Origin: Methylococcaceae bacterium
Lineage (GTDB): Bacteria; Pseudomonadota; Gammaproteobacteria; Methylococcales; Methylomonadaceae
Length of the DNA stretch: 5,203 bases
Assembly: GCA_013140465.1 (NCBI GenBank)
Contig: JABFST010000010.1
Span: 1 to 5,203, forward strand
Direction of reading: 5' to 3'
Part shown: piece by piece, positions 1 to 5,203 of the stretch
How positions within the stretch are numbered: the first letter of the stretch is position 1
How the letters are laid out: every line of letters begins with the position of its first letter
Notes under the pieces: generated by a model
Seen by the model: only the letters and a program-made list of their open reading frames with translations
What the model was told of the DNA's origin: nothing
Database searches by the model: none
Translations under genes and position numbers: made by a program

Positions 1-1549
1 CAGTTTTTTTGAAGAAAACTGGTTGTTTGAAGCCATTACCGAATGCTATATCCCGTTGATTGGCGTTTTGGATCGCTTGCAACACGATCAAGTACCGTAT
101 CGGCTAACCCTGTCGCTATCGCCACCGCTCATCACCATGTTGTGCGATGAGCTGCTGCAAACCCGCTATTTGCGCTATTTGCACAAATTGCTGGAGTTGT
201 CGGAAAAAGAACTCGTCCGCACCCAACACCAGCCCGAATTTCAAAAGCTGGCGCACTATTATCAACAATTTTTTAAAAACACCCTCAGCACTTACCAAGA
301 CCAGTACCACGGCGACTTGCTGGCGGCGTTTAAAAAACATCACGACCACGGCACTTTAGAATTAATCACTTGCGCGGCTACCCACGGCTTTTTGCCCTTG
401 CTTAATGTCAGTCCTACCGCCGTGCGCAATCAAATTGAAGTGGGCATAGCCACCTTCAAAGCGCATTTGGGCTTTGCGCCCAAGGGCTTTTGGTTGCCCG
501 AATGCGCTTATTTTCCGGGCGAAGAAGCGTATTTAAAAGCAGCGGGCATCGATTATTTTTTTGTTGATGCCCACGGTATTTTAGATGCCACGCAGCAACC
601 GGTTAATGGCGTGTATGCGCCGCTGGACTGCGGCAACGGCGTGTGTGCTTTCGCGCGTGACCCCGAATCGTCACGGCAAGTCTGGAGTTCGCAAGAAGGC
701 TATCCGGGGGATTTTGATTACCGCGAATATTATCGGGACATCGGCTTTGATTTGGATTTTGACTATATTGCGCCGTATATTTTGGATGGTGAAATCCGCA
801 TCAACACGGGCATCAAATATTACCGTGTGACTGGGCATGATGTGCCCAAAGCCCTGTACGACCCCGAGCAAGCCCTCGCCAAGGCGCGGCTACATGCCCA
901 AGATTTTATCAACAAACGCCAGCAGCAAATCGACCAGCTATGCTTGACGATGGACAGGCCGCCGATGATTGTCGCGCCTTATGATGCCGAACTGTTTGGG
1001 CATTGGTGGTTTGAAGGCCCGTATTGGCTGGAAACCGTGTTGCGCTTGGCTAGCCAAGACGATAACAATGTCCAAAGCCAAAGCTGTGGCGATTATTTAA
1101 ACGTGCAGCAGCACCACCAAATAGCCACACCGTCGGCATCGACGTGGGGCGACCAAGGCTATTACAGCTATTGGCTTAATGACAGCAACGACTGGATCTA
1201 CCCGTTTTTGCACAAAGCCGAAGCCGATTTGGAAAAGCTGGTATCCGACCTTAACGGCCTCGCGGTCACGCCCTTACAAACACGCGCCTTAAACCAAGCC
1301 GCGCGTTCGGTATTATTGGCACAAGCCTCAGACTGGCCGTTTATCATGAAGGCGGGCACGACCACCGAATACGCCAATAAGCGCATCACAGACCATCTGG
1401 CACGCTTTAATTATTTGCATGACAGCATCCGCAAAAACAACATCAACGAACGTTATTTGTCGGCCTTGGAAATTATGGACAATATTTTTCCTGATTTAAA
1501 TTTTCGGGATTACCTGCCCGCAAAACAACGCCGCGCACCTACAGCCTAA
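1..1549 (+). CDS. GH57 family 1,4-alpha-glucan branching enzyme-type protein (5' partial)
   Basis: Likely a glycoside hydrolase family 57 enzyme that forms alpha-1,6 branches in cytoplasmic alpha-glucan (glycogen) by a retaining mechanism. The reading frame is open from base 2. The codons before the first possible start (TTG at 23) read SFFEENW and continue into LFEAITECYIPL, a typical conserved stretch near the N-terminus of this family. The gene therefore begins upstream, with about 20-25 residues missing, including the first histidine motif. Counting the TTG codon as residue 1, visible motifs are GTLELITCAATHGF (from 110), GFWLPECAY with the expected nucleophile Glu160 (codon 500-502), the RDPESSRQVWS and GYPGD..YREYYRDIG block, APYDAELFGHWW with the expected acid/base Asp321 (codon 983-985), and STWGDQGYYSYW (from 373). 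A helical C-terminal domain with SDWPFIMKAGTT follows, as in DUF1957-type GH57 proteins. The estimated full length of about 530 residues fits the short branching enzymes. Some GH57 relatives are mainly hydrolytic, so branching activity is inferred from family. It ends with TAA 46 nt before rfbF. Confidence 0.93.
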   Translation, partial: SFFEENWLFEAITECYIPLIGVLDRLQHDQVPYRLTLSLSPPLITMLCDELLQTRYLRYLHKLLELSEKELVRTQHQPEFQKLAHYYQQFFKNTLSTYQDQYHGDLLAAFKKHHDHGTLELITCAATHGFLPLLNVSPTAVRNQIEVGIATFKAHLGFAPKGFWLPECAYFPGEEAYLKAAGIDYFFVDAHGILDATQQPVNGVYAPLDCGNGVCAFARDPESSRQVWSSQEGYPGDFDYREYYRDIGFDLDFDYIAPYILDGEIRINTGIKYYRVTGHDVPKALYDPEQALAKARLHAQDFINKRQQQIDQLCLTMDRPPMIVAPYDAELFGHWWFEGPYWLETVLRLASQDDNNVQSQSCGDYLNVQQHHQIATPSASTWGDQGYYSYWLNDSNDWIYPFLHKAEADLEKLVSDLNGLAVTPLQTRALNQAARSVLLAQASDWPFIMKAGTTTEYANKRITDHLARFNYLHDSIRKNNINERYLSALEIMDNIFPDLNFRDYLPAKQRRAPTA

Positions 1550-1550
1550 C

Positions 1551-1567
1551 CCCGGTTAGTTTCCGGG
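1551..1567 (+). other. Small GC stem-loop in the GH57-rfbF gap
   Basis: CCCGG (1551-1555) and CCGGG (1563-1567) are perfect inverted repeats around a 7-nt loop, starting just after the TAA stop of the GH57 gene. There is no T-run after the stem, so it does not look like a standard intrinsic terminator. A second weak inverted repeat, AACG/CGTT, follows at 1568-1579. The element could slow 3' exonuclease or mildly separate expression of the two genes, or be chance. No convincing -35/-10 promoter was seen in the 46-nt gap, so rfbF may be read through from upstream or from a promoter inside the GH57 gene. Confidence 0.3.
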
Positions 1568-1586
1568 AACGCCAACGTTATTGCCC

Positions 1587-1591
1587 AAGGA
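1587..1591 (+). promoter_or_regulatory. Shine-Dalgarno site of rfbF
   Basis: AAGGA lies 4 nt before the ATG at 1596, a slightly short spacing. It supports ATG 1596 over the in-frame TTG at 1581, because this site lies downstream of that TTG and so cannot serve it. Starting at 1596 also gives the exact family N-terminus [13 protein letters not shown]. Confidence 0.6.
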
Positions 1592-1595
1592 CACC

Positions 1596-2369
1596 ATGAA
1601 AACCGTCATACTTGCCGGAGGTTTAGGCACGCGCATCAGCGAAGAAACCTCCATCCGCCCCAAGCCCATGCTGGAAATAGGCGGCAAACCTATTTTGTGG
1701 CATATCATGAAGATTTATTCTGCCCACGGCATTAATGATTTTGTCGTCTGCTGCGGCTATAAGGGCTATATGATTAAAGAGTATTTCGCCAACTATTTTT
1801 TGCACATGTCCGATGTCACGTTTGATTTGGCGCACAACCAAATGCAAGTACACCACGGTTTTGCCGAGCCTTGGAAAGTGACCTTAGTGGATACGGGCGA
1901 AACCACGATGACGGGCGGACGCATCAAGCGCATTGCCGATTATGTCAAAGACGAAGATGCGTTTTGCCTGACCTACGGCGATGGCGTCAGCAATGTGGAC
2001 ATCACCGCCCTGATTGCTTTCCACCGCGCCCAACAGGTTAAGGCCACCGTGACCGCCGCCTTGCCGCCCGGACGTTTTGGCGCATTGAGCCTTAACGGCA
2101 ACCGGGTACAACGGTTTATGGAAAAACCTAAAGGCGACGGCGCACTCATCAATGGCGGTTTTTTTGTGCTGTCACCGCAAGTGCTGGACTATATCGCTGA
2201 CGACCACAGTATATGGGAGCGCGGCCCGTTAGAGCGTTTGGCGCATGAAGGCGAGTTGGCGGCGTTTCAACACCACGGTTTTTGGCAACCTATGGACACG
2301 TTGCGCGACAAAGTGTATCTGGAAGAGCTATGGCAATCCGGCACAGCCCCTTGGAAGCTGTGGGCATGA
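1596..2369 (+). CDS. rfbF: Glucose-1-phosphate cytidylyltransferase RfbF
   Basis: Cytoplasmic nucleotidyltransferase that makes CDP-glucose and pyrophosphate from CTP and alpha-D-glucose-1-phosphate, the first step toward CDP-linked 3,6-dideoxyhexoses of O-antigens. The 257 residues equal the length of the Salmonella enzyme, and the sequence is recalled as highly similar throughout. The N-terminus has the nucleotide-binding loop AGGLGTR (residues 7-13) and the [18 protein letters not shown] segment (21-38) with Lys23. Family signatures follow: [17 protein letters not shown] (52-68), [14 protein letters not shown] (96-109), TYGDGV (126-131) with the probable metal-binding Asp129, PPGRFGAL (157-164), [17 protein letters not shown] (176-192) and [11 protein letters not shown] (229-239) with Asp234, another likely active-site acid. 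All expected motifs are present, so the enzyme should be active. Its TGA stop (2367-2369) overlaps the start of the next gene as ATGA, which suggests translational coupling to the membrane protein. Confidence 0.98.
   Translation: MKTVILAGGLGTRISEETSIRPKPMLEIGGKPILWHIMKIYSAHGINDFVVCCGYKGYMIKEYFANYFLHMSDVTFDLAHNQMQVHHGFAEPWKVTLVDTGETTMTGGRIKRIADYVKDEDAFCLTYGDGVSNVDITALIAFHRAQQVKATVTAALPPGRFGALSLNGNRVQRFMEKPKGDGALINGGFFVLSPQVLDYIADDHSIWERGPLERLAHEGELAAFQHHGFWQPMDTLRDKVYLEELWQSGTAPWKLWA
2353..2357 (+). promoter_or_regulatory. Shine-Dalgarno site of the membrane-protein gene
   Basis: GGAAG inside the last codons of rfbF lies 8 nt before the ATG at 2366, a good spacing. It supports a start at the ATGATG (2366-2371) rather than any upstream in-frame start inside rfbF. 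Confidence 0.5.
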
Positions 2370-4459
2370 TGGCCAAGTTTTGGCCTAGCCGACGCGGCTT
2401 GCGCCATCGCCATGCGGGTACGGCGTTGGCGGTACAAGTCGCTTTTGTGCGCATGTTCATCGGCACGGTAGTGTTGGGGTTTTTGTTGGTGGGGCTGCAT
2501 GGCTATTTGCCACAGGCAGAGCCACCACAAGCAGGGCTATTAATTGCGTCGATTAGGGCAAACATAGCCCCCGAACCCACAGAACGGTTTGTGTTTTTAG
2601 CACTTGCCTTAACCGTACCGCTGATTGCTTTTGTCACTGCGGTTGTTTCCACAACGGCGCAAAACAGGGCCCATTGGCACAGTCTCAGCCAAAACCCCAC
2701 ATTTGCCCGCATCCTACCCTTGCTTGTTGCCCTGCTGTTGTTCGTGCCATTATTGGGATCGGATTTTTTGCTGTTTTTTGCAGGTGATAACAACGCTACA
2801 CCGTATCAGACCTTAGCCTTGTGCAGCGCAGTGTCCTTACTGCTGTGTGCACAGACAACATCAGGCCAGCCTTGGCGGCTCCCTAACCAAAATGTGCAAC
2901 ACACCCTCGCGTGGGGATTGTTCCTCGCCTGTGTGCTGTTGCAGATTGTTTCTTGGCGACTACTGGGCATCCATTCCGTCACCCATGCCGGCAAATGGAC
3001 TGTTCATGCTGATGCGGTGTTTTATCCCTTAAGCCAAGTCGTGGCGGGTAAGACCCTATTGGTGGATTTGCCGTCACAATACGGCTTGTGGCCGGAAATG
3101 TTGGCACCGCTGTTCCGGTCCATTGGGCTGTCGGTCTTAGGCTTAACCAGTGTTTTCGCGTGCTTACAGCTAGGGTCTTTGTCGGCTCTGTTTTTGGTAT
3201 TATCCAAACAGGTAAAAACTTTCTGGTTACGCATTATTGGCGGCCTGGCGTTGATAGTCATGACTTTTGGGACTGGGGTGTTATTTTCGGATTGGTATCC
3301 CCATGACCCTTACTTCCAATACGGCCCGATACGTTTTGTTTGGCCCGCACTGTCGGTACTTGCGCTTTACCATTACTCCAGTGCTAAAACCTTGTTGCGC
3401 AGCACTTTGTTATCGTTGATAGCCGCCCTGGGGCTGTTATGGAATTTAGATTCCGGCTTGTGCATCGTGCTGGCTTATGGTGCTTTTTTGGCGGCCCGGT
3501 TAGCCGTACTGCAATGCCTAAAGTATCGGGGACAAACACAGCTGGAGCCTCATATCCGACACACTCTTGCCGCATTAGCCATTCATCTGGGCATGGTGCT
3601 TGGGGTTGCTGCGATTGCGGGTGTGGCCTTAACCCTAAAGTCTGGGCAAGCCCTACAATTAGCCTGGCTTTTTGAATACCAGAAAATTTTCTATGGGCTG
3701 GGGTATATGATGATGCCTATGCCGATGCAGCTAGATCCGTGGATGTCGGTTTTAGGAATTTATCTGCTCGGCTTACTCGTCTCCCTTCATGCTTGGCTGC
3801 ACAATCCGGCATACCACAAAATGGACAGCGTTTTTTACTTAAGCCTTTTGGGGCTAGGCGCTTTTGCCTACTATCAAGGCCGCTCGCATTTCCTGTGCTT
3901 GACTGCCGCTTGCTGGCCCGCTTTGCTGATTATCATCATACTGGCTGATACATCACTGCGCACGATTAAAGCCCGCTTAGTGCCAGTATCCCAACTCTAT
4001 TTGCCCGTGGTTGCGGTCTCTTTTTTAGGGGTCTGCGTATCTAGTTTTGCCAGTTACAGCCCTTTATTTTTCAAAAATGCAGCACGCGCCTATGAATCAC
4101 GACTACATGCCAATGAAGCGTTGGTCGCCGATGAACTGGCCTTTATCAGGCAATATGGCAGCTCGCAGCACGAGTGCTTGATTTTGTCCGCTCTACAAGG
4201 CATTTATTATGCAGAATCTGGGCTAGCATCGCCGCTAAAAGGGCCGGGTATTGTTGAATTGGCATTAACTACCGATCAACAACAACTTTTTGACTCCGTT
4301 TTACAAGGCGACCTACCTTGTTTATTTTTAAACACCGAAGCGGGCAATTTATTGGACCCACAAATGTTACAGATGATGCAACTAGCCCGCAGCCAATACA
4401 CGCTAGTTGCCACCAGCCCCATGCACACCTTACAGTACTTAAAAGCGAAACAACCATGA
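2366..4459 (+). CDS. Uncharacterised polytopic membrane protein, possible GT-C type glycosyltransferase
   Basis: Not recognised as a named family. The 697-residue protein has a short basic N-terminus (SRRGLRHRH) and then roughly 13-14 hydrophobic segments, by eye near 26-45, 75-95, 115-138, 147-162, 181-201, 253-280, 287-307, 325-337, 345-380 (perhaps two), 400-424, 459-478, 487-503, 509-527 and 541-561. About 135 non-hydrophobic residues follow, a probable soluble tail. Features reminiscent of GT-C membrane glycosyltransferases, which use polyprenyl-phosphate sugars, are a loop after a hydrophobic segment with HADAVFYP (214-221), a [17 protein letters not shown] stretch (229-244), [12 protein letters not shown] (316-327) and WNLDSG (359-364). 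Catalysis by an acidic loop residue such as Asp216 is inference only. ATG 2366 or 2369 is chosen as the start because upstream in-frame codons lie within rfbF. The gene is coupled by ATGA overlaps to rfbF before it and rfbG after it, which implies a role in the same glycan pathway. An O-antigen polymerase or other glycan-modifying enzyme remains possible; a flippase is less likely given the large tail. Confidence 0.85.
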   Translation: MMAKFWPSRRGLRHRHAGTALAVQVAFVRMFIGTVVLGFLLVGLHGYLPQAEPPQAGLLIASIRANIAPEPTERFVFLALALTVPLIAFVTAVVSTTAQNRAHWHSLSQNPTFARILPLLVALLLFVPLLGSDFLLFFAGDNNATPYQTLALCSAVSLLLCAQTTSGQPWRLPNQNVQHTLAWGLFLACVLLQIVSWRLLGIHSVTHAGKWTVHADAVFYPLSQVVAGKTLLVDLPSQYGLWPEMLAPLFRSIGLSVLGLTSVFACLQLGSLSALFLVLSKQVKTFWLRIIGGLALIVMTFGTGVLFSDWYPHDPYFQYGPIRFVWPALSVLALYHYSSAKTLLRSTLLSLIAALGLLWNLDSGLCIVLAYGAFLAARLAVLQCLKYRGQTQLEPHIRHTLAALAIHLGMVLGVAAIAGVALTLKSGQALQLAWLFEYQKIFYGLGYMMMPMPMQLDPWMSVLGIYLLGLLVSLHAWLHNPAYHKMDSVFYLSLLGLGAFAYYQGRSHFLCLTAACWPALLIIIILADTSLRTIKARLVPVSQLYLPVVAVSFLGVCVSSFASYSPLFFKNAARAYESRLHANEALVADELAFIRQYGSSQHECLILSALQGIYYAESGLASPLKGPGIVELALTTDQQQLFDSVLQGDLPCLFLNTEAGNLLDPQMLQMMQLARSQYTLVATSPMHTLQYLKAKQP

Positions 4460-5203
4460 GCATCGACACCTCTTTTTGGCACGGCAAACGCGTGTTGCTG
4501 ACCGGGCATACCGGCTTTAAAGGCAGCTGGCTTTCGCTCTGGCTGCAAACAATGGGCGCACAAGTGCTGGGTTATGCCTTGGCCCCGCCCACCCAGCCCA
4601 GTTTGTTTGTCGTTGCTAAGGTCAGCGACGGCCTCACCAGCATTATCGGCGATGTGCGCGACCTTAACGCATTAAGCGCCGAGCTTGCCAAGTTTATGCC
4701 CGAAATCATCATCCATTTGGCGGCACAGCCCCTAGTGCGGTATTCCTACCAAAATCCTGTTGAAACTTATGCCACCAACGTTTTGGGGACAGTGCACTTG
4801 CTGGATGCGGTGCGCAGCACGCCGTCAGTCAAGGCCGTGCTGTGCGTGACGACCGACAAATGCTACGAAAACCGCGAATGGCTGTGGGGTTATCGGGAAC
4901 ATGAAGCATTGGGCGGTTACGACCCTTACAGCAGCAGCAAAGCCTGTGCCGAACTGGTGACGGCGGCTTACCGTAATGCCTATTTTTCTGCTGACGGCTA
5001 TGCGCAACACGGCGTGGCGGTCGCCTCTGCACGCGCTGGCAATGTGATAGGCGGCGGCGATTGGGCTGCCGACCGCTTAATCCCAGACATCTTGCACGCC
5101 CTTAGCGAGAATCGGCCCGTGCTTATCCGCAACCCGAATGCCATACGGCCTTGGCAACATGTGCTGGAACCCTTGTCGGGGTATTTGTTGCTGGCGCAAA
5201 AAC
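4456..5203 (+). CDS. rfbG: CDP-glucose 4,6-dehydratase RfbG (3' partial)
   Basis: NAD-dependent short-chain dehydrogenase/reductase of the extended (sugar-nucleotide) type. It converts CDP-glucose to CDP-4-keto-6-deoxyglucose in the cytoplasm, directly after RfbF. The frame stays open to the window end, giving 249 residues of an expected roughly 360. Visible features are the Rossmann loop TGHTGFKG (16-23), GDVRD (65-69), HLAAQPLVRYSY (87-98), the TTDK motif with Asp134 and Lys135, the catalytic YSSSK with Tyr158 and Lys162, the family signature ARAGNVIGGGDWAADRLIPD (192-211), and RNPNAIRPWQHVLEPLSGY (225-243). The RNP..IRPWQHVLEPL segment and GHTGFKGSWL start are characteristic of RfbG rather than dTDP-glucose dehydratase RfbB. 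The ATG at 4456 overlaps the TGA of the preceding gene as ATGA. No strong Shine-Dalgarno is visible, so translation probably depends on coupling. The missing C-terminus reflects the window edge, not gene damage. Confidence 0.97.
   Translation, partial: MSIDTSFWHGKRVLLTGHTGFKGSWLSLWLQTMGAQVLGYALAPPTQPSLFVVAKVSDGLTSIIGDVRDLNALSAELAKFMPEIIIHLAAQPLVRYSYQNPVETYATNVLGTVHLLDAVRSTPSVKAVLCVTTDKCYENREWLWGYREHEALGGYDPYSSSKACAELVTAAYRNAYFSADGYAQHGVAVASARAGNVIGGGDWAADRLIPDILHALSENRPVLIRNPNAIRPWQHVLEPLSGYLLLAQK

Noticed and set aside
23..25. TTG at 23 as the true start of the GH57 gene
   Set aside because: The upstream in-frame codons (SFFEENW) are conserved family sequence, so the gene runs off the left edge.
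1581..1595. TTG at 1581 as the rfbF start
   Set aside because: It would add MPKDT before the family-typical [10 protein letters not shown]-terminus and place the Shine-Dalgarno site inside the coding region. ATG 1596 gives the exact 257-residue family length.
2282..2365. N-terminal extension of the membrane-protein frame back to a TTG at 2282
   Set aside because: It lies wholly within the conserved C-terminal coding part of rfbF (the [11 protein letters not shown] region). The ATGATG at 2366-2371 has a well-spaced GGAAG and a stop/start overlap.
2267..2793. Open frames on the minus strand over the rfbF/membrane-protein junction
   Set aside because: Antisense to strongly supported genes, low-complexity composition, no recognisable domain; shadows of the plus-strand coding.
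4733..4741. TAGTGCGGT resembling the Haemophilus-type DNA uptake signal
   Set aside because: A single imperfect match inside conserved rfbG codons; chance is the simplest explanation.
4276..5032. Minus-strand open frames opposite the end of the membrane protein and rfbG
   Set aside because: They overlap conserved rfbG and membrane-protein codons and have no family features.

Overview
The window is a compact, all-plus-strand piece of a bacterial carbohydrate and surface-polysaccharide locus. It holds four protein genes, of which the first lacks its 5' end and the last lacks its 3' end. No RNA genes, mobile elements, CRISPR arrays or convincing minus-strand genes were seen. Base composition looks mid-range (not computed). 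The proteins look like those of a Gram-negative bacterium, because CDP-glucose-derived deoxysugars are typical of lipopolysaccharide O-antigens. A gammaproteobacterium is a reasonable guess, but the window alone does not fix the taxon.

Layout: (1) 1-1549, a GH57 family 1,4-alpha-glucan branching enzyme-type protein, missing only about its first 20-25 residues. (2) A 46-nt gap with a small GC hairpin and a Shine-Dalgarno site. (3) 1596-2369, rfbF, glucose-1-phosphate cytidylyltransferase, full length at 257 residues. (4) 2366-4459, a 697-residue polytopic membrane protein with a soluble C-terminal domain. It is not recognised as a named family but resembles GT-C type membrane glycosyltransferases. 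(5) 4456 to the window end, rfbG, CDP-glucose 4,6-dehydratase, the first 249 residues.

RfbF makes CDP-glucose from glucose-1-phosphate and CTP, and RfbG converts it to CDP-4-keto-6-deoxyglucose, the entry point to 3,6-dideoxyhexoses and related branched sugars. The unknown membrane gene sits exactly between these two steps. It is joined to each by a 4-nt ATGA stop/start overlap, so the three genes look like one translationally coupled unit. The natural inference is that the membrane protein works in the same glycan pathway, for example as a transferase at the membrane, but this is not shown. The GH57 gene upstream lies in the same direction and may be co-transcribed. It acts on alpha-glucan (glycogen), whose metabolism shares the glucose-1-phosphate pool with RfbF.

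The most interesting item is the unknown membrane protein embedded in the rfbF-rfbG pair. The rest is conventional.
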